A stretch of DNA of 11,068 nucleotides from an uncultured Microbacteriaceae bacterium (GTDB lineage Bacteria; Actinomycetota; Actinomycetes; Actinomycetales; Microbacteriaceae). Numbering within the stretch: position 1 is the first letter of the stretch; the number at the start of each line of letters is the position of its first letter. The notes under the pieces are model-generated. The model saw only the letters and a list, made by a program, of their open reading frames with translations, searched no databases and was not told the DNA's origin. A program made the translations under genes and the position numbers. The stretch is from the NCBI GenBank assembly GCA_937896185.1, contig CALBMG010000213.1, forward strand, positions 1 to 11,068, written 5' to 3'. This document shows, in pieces, positions 5,506 through 11,068 of this stretch.

Positions 5506-7662
5506 GTGACCGATTCCCCGTTTGCCGTAATGAACACTCCGTTGGAAGGTGTGTTGGGGCCCAAGACTGCGGCGGCGTTGCGTAAGTCGTTCGGAATTGA
5601 CACCGTGGGTGGGCTTATCGGGCATTACCCCCGCAGGTATGCGGAACGAGGCGAGCTGACCGCACTGGATTCGTTGCCGCTGGATGAGACGGTCACCATC
5701 CTCGCCGAGGTGGTGCGAGTGTCCGAGCGGCCGATGCGCGGCAAGCCGGGCGGCATGCTCGAGGTGGTCATTACGGACGGAACGGGCAAGCTGTCGCTCA
5801 CGTTCTTTAACCAGTCGTGGCGTGCGCGAACCCTGCGGCCCGGTGTGCAGGGCATGTTTGCGGGCAAAGTGGGGGAATATCGAAGTGTCCGCCAGCTCAC
5901 GCACCCCGATTACGAATTGTTTGATGCCGACGACGAAGCCACAGAGGACGCCGCGAAACAGTGGGCTGACCTTCCCATCCCCATCTATCCCGCGTCGAGT
6001 TCCTTGGCGTCATGGCAGATCGCCAAGGCGATGCGGGTGGTGCTCGACCTGCTTCCCGCAGAACTTCCAGACCCCATCCCGTCGGCGGTGCGTGATCAGC
6101 GTGGGCTGTTGACGTATCGCGATGCGCTCGACAAGATTCACCGGCCCACCATTCACGAACACTGGCATGCCGCGCGGGATACCCTGCGATATCACGAGGC
6201 GTTCATCGTGCAAACGGCGTTGGGCAGGGAACGCATGAAGCTTCGGGCCCTTTCGGCCCATCCTCGAAGCCCGGGAGAGCTGCGACGAATTTTCGATGAC
6301 GCGTTGCCCTACAGCCTGACCTCCGACCAGCTGACTGTGGGTGACGAAATCGATGTCGATATGTCGGCAGACCACCCCATGAACCGTCTGGTTCAGGGCG
6401 AGGTCGGTTCGGGTAAGACGCTTGTGGCGGTGCGCGCAATGCTTACCGCGGTGGAGGATGGCGGCCAGGCCGCGTTGATTGCGCCCACCGAGGTGCTCGC
6501 AACGCAGCACGCTCGGTCGATCGAAAGGACACTGGGTAGTCTCGCCGAGCGCATCGGTGTGGTGTTGTTGACGGGAAGCATGGGGGCAGCCGCGAAGCGT
6601 AAAGCCCTGTTGGCCATCGCGTCCGGTTCTGCCCGAATTGTGGTGGGAACTCATGCCCTTCTGACGGATACGGTGCAGTTCGCTGACTTGGCGCTCGCGG
6701 TGATTGATGAACAGCACCGGTTCGGGGTCGAACAGCGTGAGGCATTGAGGCGCAAGGGCACAGCCCCGCATGTGCTGGTGTTGACGGCGACGCCGATTCC
6801 GAGGACTATCGCGATGACCGTGTTTGGTGATTTGGACGTGTCGACGATTCGCACGTTGCCCGCGGGTCGTGCCCCGATAGCCAGCCATGCGGTTCCGTTG
6901 GCGGACAAACCTGGCTGGTGGAACCGGGTGTGGTCGAGGCTGTCCGAGGAAGTCGATGCGGGCCGACAGGGTTTTGTGGTCTGTTCACAGATTGACGAAA
7001 CTTCGGTCGAGGACAACACCGAGGCTCTCGAGGACGATCAGTCGCCAGTTACGCCCCGTGCGTCGGTGATGGATATGCTCCCGGTGGTTCGTTCGGCGTT
7101 GCCGGGTCGCACGGTCGAGGCAATCCACGGACGTATGCCGGCAGAGGAAAAAGATCGCGTGATGTCGGCGTTTGCGGCGGGAGCGATCGACGTGGTGGTG
7201 GCGACAACGGTCATCGAGGTGGGGGTTGATGTCCCCAATGCCTCGACGATGGTGGTTCTCGATGCTGACCGTTTCGGGGTCAGTCAGCTGCACCAGTTGC
7301 GGGGGCGTGTGGGCCGTGGTGGTGTCCCCGGAATTGCCCTGTTTGTGACGAACGCCGTGCAGGGCACTGTGGCCCGCGAGCGTGTCGATGCGGTGGCGGC
7401 GACGCTCGACGGTTTCGAATTGGCACAGCGCGACTTGGAGCTGCGTCGTGAGGGCGATGTCGTGGGGGAGCGCCAGTCCGGCGGTCGCAGCGGGTTGGTG
7501 TTGGTTCGTGTCGCATTCGATGGCGAGCTGATCGATCTGGCGAGGCACGACGTGGACCGGATTCTCGCTGCGGACCCTGAATTGTCGCTGTACCCCGCAC
7601 TGCGTGATGCACTGGATCGTCGATTGTCGCAACGCGAGCGCGAATTCCTCGCCAAGTCCTAG
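5506..7662 (+). CDS. recG: ATP-dependent DNA helicase RecG
   Basis: RecG is a double-strand DNA translocase that remodels stalled replication forks and branch-migrates Holliday junctions. With GTG at 5506 it has 718 residues (E. coli 693). The N-terminal wedge/OB region carries IGHYPRRYAERGEL and RVSERPMRGKPGGMLEVVITDGTGKLSLTFFNQ in pieces. The helicase core shows Walker A GEVGSGKT (K304), APTEVLATQH, the Walker B box DEQHRFG (from D401), TATPIPRT (from 427), AIHGRMP, ATTVIEVGVDVPNA, and QLHQLRGRVGR (from 594). The DEQH form of the Walker B box and the RGRVGR ending are typical of RecG. An alternative start is ATG 5530 (MNTPLEGVLG). Frame extension to 5431 overlaps the rsmD promoter and is unlikely. 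Confidence 0.95.
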   Translation: MTDSPFAVMNTPLEGVLGPKTAAALRKSFGIDTVGGLIGHYPRRYAERGELTALDSLPLDETVTILAEVVRVSERPMRGKPGGMLEVVITDGTGKLSLTFFNQSWRARTLRPGVQGMFAGKVGEYRSVRQLTHPDYELFDADDEATEDAAKQWADLPIPIYPASSSLASWQIAKAMRVVLDLLPAELPDPIPSAVRDQRGLLTYRDALDKIHRPTIHEHWHAARDTLRYHEAFIVQTALGRERMKLRALSAHPRSPGELRRIFDDALPYSLTSDQLTVGDEIDVDMSADHPMNRLVQGEVGSGKTLVAVRAMLTAVEDGGQAALIAPTEVLATQHARSIERTLGSLAERIGVVLLTGSMGAAAKRKALLAIASGSARIVVGTHALLTDTVQFADLALAVIDEQHRFGVEQREALRRKGTAPHVLVLTATPIPRTIAMTVFGDLDVSTIRTLPAGRAPIASHAVPLADKPGWWNRVWSRLSEEVDAGRQGFVVCSQIDETSVEDNTEALEDDQSPVTPRASVMDMLPVVRSALPGRTVEAIHGRMPAEEKDRVMSAFAAGAIDVVVATTVIEVGVDVPNASTMVVLDADRFGVSQLHQLRGRVGRGGVPGIALFVTNAVQGTVARERVDAVAATLDGFELAQRDLELRREGDVVGERQSGGRSGLVLVRVAFDGELIDLARHDVDRILAADPELSLYPALRDALDRRLSQREREFLAKS

Positions 7663-7672
7663 CCGCGGTCAG

Positions 7673-7678
7673 TAGTCT
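7673..7678 (+). promoter_or_regulatory. -10 element TAGTCT of coaD, leaderless spacing
   Basis: TAGTCT fits TAnnnT and ends 6 nt before the coaD ATG. It lies in the 22-nt gap after the recG stop, so coaD may be transcribed on its own as well as by read-through. No clear -35 element and no Shine-Dalgarno is seen. Confidence 0.5.
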
Positions 7679-7684
7679 GGTGGC

Positions 7685-8176
7685 ATGACCACCCTCGCCG
7701 TTGTTCCTGGCTCGTTTGACCCCGTTACCCTGGGGCACCTCGATGTGATTGAGCGTGCGGCGGCAATTTTTGATGAGGTTCATGTTGTGGTCGTCCACAA
7801 CCCCAGCAAGTCGGCGCTGTTGCCGGCACAGCGTCGTGTAGATCTGATTCGTGAATCGATTGCCGAGGCTGGCATTGAGGGCACAATCGTGGTGACGAAC
7901 TGGAGCGTCGGTTTACTCGTTGACTACTGCCAAGAGGTGGGCGCGAAGGTCCTCGTGAAAGGAATCCGATCCGAGGTCGATGTGACCTATGAAACCCCGA
8001 TGGCCATCGTGAACCGCGACCTGGCGGGGGTTGAGACCGTGTTCCTGCTTCCCAATCCCGCCCACGCCTATGTTTCGAGTTCGCTGGTTCGACAGGTTTC
8101 CGCTCTGGGCGGTGACGTTTCGAGCTATGTGCCCGACGCGGTCACGCGGTACCTCGCCGAGGAACCCGCGCACTAG
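7685..8176 (+). CDS. coaD: Phosphopantetheine adenylyltransferase CoaD
   Basis: CoaD joins AMP from ATP to 4'-phosphopantetheine to give dephospho-CoA, the fourth step of coenzyme A synthesis. At 163 residues it has the usual length. The nucleotidyltransferase signature [14 protein letters not shown] includes the TxGH motif with H18. The region around [18 protein letters not shown] matches the phosphopantetheine-binding block, and [18 protein letters not shown] (129-146) is the conserved ATP-binding SSxxVR loop. The ATG at 7685 gives the standard [13 protein letters not shown] start. It sits between recG and the DUF177-rpmF pair. Confidence 0.95.
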   Translation: MTTLAVVPGSFDPVTLGHLDVIERAAAIFDEVHVVVVHNPSKSALLPAQRRVDLIRESIAEAGIEGTIVVTNWSVGLLVDYCQEVGAKVLVKGIRSEVDVTYETPMAIVNRDLAGVETVFLLPNPAHAYVSSSLVRQVSALGGDVSSYVPDAVTRYLAEEPAH

Positions 8177-8193
8177 CCTGCGGTCGTGAGCGG

Positions 8194-8219
8194 GCGGTGT
8201 GGTGTCCTCGATTCACCGC
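8194..8219. repeat. Weak inverted repeat between coaD and the DUF177 gene
   Basis: GCGGTG (8194-8199) and CACCGC (8214-8219) form 6-bp arms around a 14-nt spacer, directly before the TAACAT hexamer. There is no T tract. It could be a weak terminator for coaD, an operator of the next gene, or chance in GC-rich DNA. Confidence 0.2.
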
Positions 8220-8225
8220 TAACAT
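8220..8225 (+). promoter_or_regulatory. -10 element TAACAT of the DUF177-rpmF unit, leaderless spacing
   Basis: TAACAT fits TAnnnT and ends 6 nt before GTG at 8232. There is no Shine-Dalgarno in front of that GTG. Pattern only; no convincing -35. Confidence 0.5.
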
Positions 8226-8231
8226 TGCGGT

Positions 8232-8759
8232 GTGAACTCAACCGAAACGAACCCCTATCTGATCAGTGTCGCTGACGTGAGTCACCGCACCGGCGAAGAG
8301 GTTCAGCTGACGCTCAATTTCCCTGTACCCGAGCAATTGGGTGAGGGCATGGCAAAGGTTCTGGCGGGTACTCCCATGACGTTTGGGGTGCGCCTGGATG
8401 GCCTCCACGATGGCGTTTTGGTGTGGGGAAATGTCGAAACGTCTGCCGCCGCAGAGTGTGTTCGGTGCCTCGACGAGGTCCAAATTCCGGTCCGAGTGGA
8501 TTTTCAGGAAGTTTTCGCGTATTCTCCTACGGAGGAGTTCGACTATTCGGTTCACGAGAATCACGTGAATTGTGAACCAGTAGTTCGAGATGCGGTGGTC
8601 TTGTCTCTGCCGTTCCAACCACTGTGCGACGAGGACTGTCTGGGGCTCGATCCGGAAACGGGCGAGAAACTGACAGAGCCACGCGCTGAACAGGATGCGC
8701 CAATCGATCCGCGATGGGCCGCCCTACAAGTACTGAATATCGAGAAAACTGGCGAGTAG
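8232..8759 (+). CDS. YceD family (DUF177) protein, encoded just upstream of rpmF
   Basis: This 175-residue protein belongs to the YceD/DUF177 family, widely found next to rpmF and linked to large-subunit rRNA and ribosome assembly; its exact activity is not settled. Supporting features are the CVRC pair (C76, C79) in ETSAAAECVRCLDEV and LCDEDCLGLDPETGE (C132, C136), both standard family positions that may bind metal. The C-terminus DPRWAALQVL is also typical. The start is GTG at 8232, without a Shine-Dalgarno sequence. rpmF follows after 24 nt. The identification rests on motifs and on the rpmF neighbour together. Confidence 0.88.
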   Translation: MNSTETNPYLISVADVSHRTGEEVQLTLNFPVPEQLGEGMAKVLAGTPMTFGVRLDGLHDGVLVWGNVETSAAAECVRCLDEVQIPVRVDFQEVFAYSPTEEFDYSVHENHVNCEPVVRDAVVLSLPFQPLCDEDCLGLDPETGEKLTEPRAEQDAPIDPRWAALQVLNIEKTGE

Positions 8760-8770
8760 TCGCCGAAAAC

Positions 8771-8776
8771 AGAGGA
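8771..8776 (+). promoter_or_regulatory. Shine-Dalgarno AGAGGA of rpmF
   Basis: AGAGGA lies 7 nt before the rpmF ATG. This contrasts with the leaderless-type starts around it and fits an internal operon gene translated from a longer message. Confidence 0.7.
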
Positions 8777-8783
8777 CATAACC

Positions 8784-8987
8784 ATGGCAGTTCCCAAGCG
8801 CAAGCAGTCGCGTTCCAACACCCGCGCACGCCGTTCGCAGTGGAAGGCTGAAAACGTTCAGCTCGTCAAGTCGGTAGAGAACGGTCAGACCGTTTACCGT
8901 CTTCCCCACCGCGCCAACGTCGTTACCGACTCGGCCGGCACCGAACTCTTCTTGGAGTACAAGGGCCGCAAGGTCGCTGACGTCTAA
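8784..8987 (+). CDS. rpmF: 50S ribosomal protein bL32
   Basis: This 67-residue basic protein starts [21 protein letters not shown], the bL32 signature (quoted in part), and ends [12 protein letters not shown] as in Microbacteriaceae-type L32. It binds 23S rRNA in the large subunit. It contains no cysteine, so it is the zinc-independent form of L32; the zinc-ribbon form has two CxxC pairs. It is probably co-transcribed with the DUF177 gene and is followed by a strong hairpin. Confidence 0.97.
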   Translation: MAVPKRKQSRSNTRARRSQWKAENVQLVKSVENGQTVYRLPHRANVVTDSAGTELFLEYKGRKVADV

Positions 8988-8995
8988 AGATTTCG

Positions 8996-9038
8996 ATGAC
9001 AGCGCGCCACGGAGTTTCTCCATGGCGCGCTGTGTCAT
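8996..9038 (+). terminator. Long hairpin after rpmF and directly before rnc (terminator or RNase III site)
   Basis: The arm 8996-9014 pairs with 9018-9038 around a TTT loop. The core GCGCGCC/GGCGCGC is perfect, with one mismatch (9010/9022) and a 2-nt bulge near the base, leaving about 18 base pairs. There is no T tract afterwards, so it is either a GC-type terminator or a processed double-stranded leader of rnc, whose start lies 4-10 nt downstream. Confidence 0.7.
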
Positions 9039-9041
9039 TGG

Positions 9042-9749
9042 GTGACCATGTCCGCAGATAAGCGTTTTCGTTCCCCGTCGGGTCTGTCCGATGTCCTCGA
9101 GGTGAGTCTTCCCGATTCGCTGTTGCAGCCGGCTTTGACCCATCGTTCGTATGCCTACGAACACTCGGTGGAGAATTACGAGCGCATGGAATTTTTGGGT
9201 GACGCTGTTCTTCAGCAGGTTGTCACGCTGGAACTGTTCCACCGTTTTCCGGATCTGTCCGAGGGCGATTTGGCGAAGCGTCGTGCCGCTCTGGTCAGCA
9301 CGGTTGCGTTGGCCGAGGTCGCCCGCCGCCTGGATCTGGGTCCCTACATTCGTTTGGGCAATGGCGAGATTGCGACGGGTGGACATGCCAAGGCATCGAT
9401 TCTCGCGGATGTCGTCGAGGCACTAATTGGTGCCACCTATCTGTCGCGCGGACAGGATGCCGCCACAAAGTTGGTGTTGCACCTCGTGGGCCCACTGTTT
9501 GACGAGGTTGACCGTTTTGGTGCGTCGATGGATCCGAAGACCGCACTGCAGGAGCACGCCGACCGTGCCGGGATGCCCAAGCCGGTGTACACAGTCGAAT
9601 CGACCGGACCGGACCACGCCCGCGTCTTTACTGCCACGGTGTCGTTTGCCGGTGAGGTCGCCGGTGCCGGCGAGGGGTCGAGCAAAAAGGTTGCCGAGGC
9701 TGCCGCCGCTCTCGTGGCGTGGGAAGCTATCGCAGCGAACGGGCATTAG
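9042..9749 (+). CDS. rnc: Ribonuclease III
   Basis: RNase III cleaves double-stranded RNA, including rRNA precursors. With GTG at 9042 it has 235 residues; ATG at 9048 is an equal alternative two codons in. The catalytic signature is YERMEFLGDAVL (E50, D54), and DVVEALIGA supplies D123 and E126, the same three-residue spacing as D114/E117 of E. coli. GDLAKRRAALVS is also conserved. The C-terminal double-stranded RNA binding domain starts at DPKTALQEHADRAG and ends GEGSSKKVAEAAAALVAWE. mutM starts 2 nt after the stop, so the two genes are translated from one message. No promoter hexamer lies at the leaderless distance. Confidence 0.96.
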   Translation: MTMSADKRFRSPSGLSDVLEVSLPDSLLQPALTHRSYAYEHSVENYERMEFLGDAVLQQVVTLELFHRFPDLSEGDLAKRRAALVSTVALAEVARRLDLGPYIRLGNGEIATGGHAKASILADVVEALIGATYLSRGQDAATKLVLHLVGPLFDEVDRFGASMDPKTALQEHADRAGMPKPVYTVESTGPDHARVFTATVSFAGEVAGAGEGSSKKVAEAAAALVAWEAIAANGH

Positions 9750-9751
9750 CC

Positions 9752-10624
9752 GTGCCGGAGCTTCCCGAGGTCGAGGTCGTACGCCGGGGGATTGTGTCCC
9801 ACCTCGTCGGCGCACGCATCGACGACGTCCGTATTTTTGACATCCGCGCACTGAAGCGCCACCAGGGTTCGGCGGAATCGTTCCGTGATGCCCTGACCGG
9901 TGCGACCGTGTTGGCGGCGGTTCGCCGAGGAAAGTTTGTGTGGTGCCCGCTCGATTCGGGCGCGGTACTCGTGGCGCACCTGGGAATGAGCGGTCAGTTC
10001 CGTGTTCCGGGATCCGAGCCGCTTCGGCACGAACGGGTGCGTCTGGTTCTGGCAGGCCGCCCCGACTTTTCATTCGTTGATCAACGACTCTTTGGCTCGC
10101 TCGCGGTGGATACCACAGTCACCACCGCGGACGGTTTCCCCGGGGGTGCGGGTTCAGATTCGCCGCTGCTCGCCCAGCAGGTCGCGCATATCGCCCGCGA
10201 TGTGCTCGATGTGAACCTCGATTTGGAATCGGTGATTGCGTCGATGCGCCGCCGGTCGGTGGGTGTCAAGGTCGCCTTGCTGAACCAGTCCATCGTCTCG
10301 GGGGTCGGCAACATTTATGCCGATGAGGCCCTGTGGGCTGCGGGCATTCACTACCTCACACCCGCAAACCGAGTCACCGCTGCCGAGTACCGCGACCTGT
10401 TCGCGCACTGCAAGCGAATCATGTCGGCGGCGTTGGACGCCGGTGGAACATCGTTTGACGAACTGTACGTCAACGTGAACGGAGAATCGGGATATTTCGA
10501 CCTGTCGCTGCACGCGTATGGGCAACAGGGCAAGCCGTGCGGTCGCTGCGGCGCTCCGATAGAGCGCGCCAAATGGCAGAACCGTTCCTCGCACTTCTGC
10601 CCGGTGTGCCAGCGAGTTCGGTGA
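9752..10624 (+). CDS. mutM: Formamidopyrimidine-DNA glycosylase (Fpg/MutM)
   Basis: MutM excises 8-oxoguanine and formamidopyrimidines and nicks the abasic site. Its start must be GTG at 9752, because the mature enzyme begins with the catalytic proline: PELPEVEVVRRG follows directly (P2, E3 before Met removal). The frame extends back to 9719, but that would bury the proline. It has 290 residues. K61 in RRGKFVW is the conserved DNA-contacting lysine, HLGMSGQFR and FVDQRLFGSL belong to the core, and GVGNIYADEALW to the helix-two-turn-helix. The zinc finger has C263, C266, C283 and C286 with R278 in the lesion-strand loop. It overlaps no gene and lies 2 nt after rnc. Confidence 0.96.
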   Translation: MPELPEVEVVRRGIVSHLVGARIDDVRIFDIRALKRHQGSAESFRDALTGATVLAAVRRGKFVWCPLDSGAVLVAHLGMSGQFRVPGSEPLRHERVRLVLAGRPDFSFVDQRLFGSLAVDTTVTTADGFPGGAGSDSPLLAQQVAHIARDVLDVNLDLESVIASMRRRSVGVKVALLNQSIVSGVGNIYADEALWAAGIHYLTPANRVTAAEYRDLFAHCKRIMSAALDAGGTSFDELYVNVNGESGYFDLSLHAYGQQGKPCGRCGAPIERAKWQNRSSHFCPVCQRVR

Positions 10625-10652
10625 TTAGTTTCGCTCGACGAGCGTTACTCGG

Positions 10653-10658
10653 GATAAT
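10653..10658 (+). promoter_or_regulatory. -10 element GATAAT of smc, leaderless spacing
   Basis: GATAAT differs from TATAAT at one base and ends 6 nt before the smc ATG. No Shine-Dalgarno is present in the 40-nt gap after mutM. smc thus probably has its own start. Confidence 0.5.
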
Positions 10659-10664
10659 AGACGA

Positions 10665-11068
10665 ATGCATCTAAAGTCCCTCACCCTCAAGGGCTTTAAG
10701 TCGTTCGCGCAACCGACGACCTTCCAGTTCGAACCGGGTGTCACCGCCGTTGTCGGCCCCAACGGTTCCGGAAAGTCCAATGTCGTGGACGCACTGGCCT
10801 GGGTGATGGGCGAGCAGGGCGCAAAGACCCTGCGTGGCGGAAAGATGGAAGACGTCATCTTTGCGGGCACGAGCACCCGTGGGCCGCTCGGTCGCGCCGA
10901 GGTGCTGCTGACGATTGACAACTCGGATGGTGCACTCCCCATCGAGTACACCGAGGTCACCATCTCGCGCACCCTGTTCCGCAACGGCGGCTCCGAGTAC
11001 GCGATCAACGGCCAGCCGTGCCGCCTCCTCGACGTCCAGGAGCTGCTGAGCGACTCGGGCATCGGCCG
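10665..11068 (+). CDS. smc: Chromosome segregation protein SMC, N-terminal part, cut by window edge
   Basis: SMC is the ATPase of the condensin-like complex (with ScpA and ScpB) that organises and separates the chromosome. The first 134 codons are present, continuing past the window; family members have about 1,150-1,200 residues. [14 protein letters not shown] is the standard beginning, and [21 protein letters not shown] (from residue 31, quoted without its last residues here) holds the Walker A lysine K37. [16 protein letters not shown] and the [17 protein letters not shown] strand are also typical. The order rnc-mutM-smc is common in actinobacteria. Confidence 0.95.
   Translation, partial: MHLKSLTLKGFKSFAQPTTFQFEPGVTAVVGPNGSGKSNVVDALAWVMGEQGAKTLRGGKMEDVIFAGTSTRGPLGRAEVLLTIDNSDGALPIEYTEVTISRTLFRNGGSEYAINGQPCRLLDVQELLSDSGIG

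Noticed and set aside
5431..5904. Extended rsmD reading frame to 5904 on the reverse strand
   Set aside because: The extension overlaps recG and is unlike RsmD; the ATG at 5430 gives the standard start and length.
6010..7632. Long open frames antisense to recG (292 and 215 codons)
   Set aside because: They mirror recG codon pattern in GC-rich DNA, show no recognisable domain, and recG is fully conserved on the other strand.
9719..9751. Extended N-terminus for mutM starting inside rnc
   Set aside because: The catalytic proline must directly follow the initiator Met, which only GTG at 9752 provides.
1..11068. CRISPR array, tRNA/rRNA genes, insertion sequence, prophage or defence genes
   Set aside because: No regular repeats, cloverleaf sequences, transposase or phage-like frames were seen on either strand.

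Overview
The window looks like two genomes joined. Positions 1 to about 4,320 read as a freshwater-type betaproteobacterium (Burkholderiales, most like Comamonadaceae). From about 4,320 to 11,068 it reads as an actinobacterium, most like a Microbacteriaceae. The evidence is protein family resemblance and gene order, judged from memory without a search. The switch falls inside one open frame: the N-terminal third of an HrpA-type RNA helicase runs without a stop into the C-terminal half of ThiL (thiamine-monophosphate kinase). The hrpA 3' part and thiL 5' part are both missing at the same point, so an assembly chimera is far more likely than a real fusion protein.

Betaproteobacterial part: a reverse-strand gene, cut by the window edge, fuses a Gln-type thiol dioxygenase (3-mercaptopropionate/cysteine dioxygenase family) to several rhodanese domains. 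dsbB is divergent from it, and argA lies convergent to dsbB, with a bidirectional terminator between them. hrpA is divergent from argA and carries an in-frame 62-nt palindromic insertion between its Walker A motif and the next helicase block.

Actinobacterial part: thiL (3' part), rsmD on the reverse strand overlapping the thiL end, then recG, coaD, a YceD/DUF177 gene, rpmF, rnc, mutM and the start of smc on the forward strand. This is a standard housekeeping block: rRNA methylation, recombination and repair, CoA synthesis, ribosomal protein L32, RNA processing, base excision repair and chromosome condensation. Five genes (rsmD, recG, coaD, the DUF177 gene, smc) have a -10-like hexamer exactly 6 nt before the start codon, which suggests leaderless transcripts. 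rpmF instead has a Shine-Dalgarno sequence, and rnc and mutM lack the hexamer, as expected inside a transcription unit. A long hairpin lies between rpmF and rnc.

No tRNA, rRNA, CRISPR array, insertion sequence, phage gene or defence system was seen. No stretch over 300 bases lacks a gene. The items most worth checking are the chimeric junction, the palindrome in hrpA, the dioxygenase-rhodanese fusion, the leaderless promoter pattern and the hairpin before rnc.
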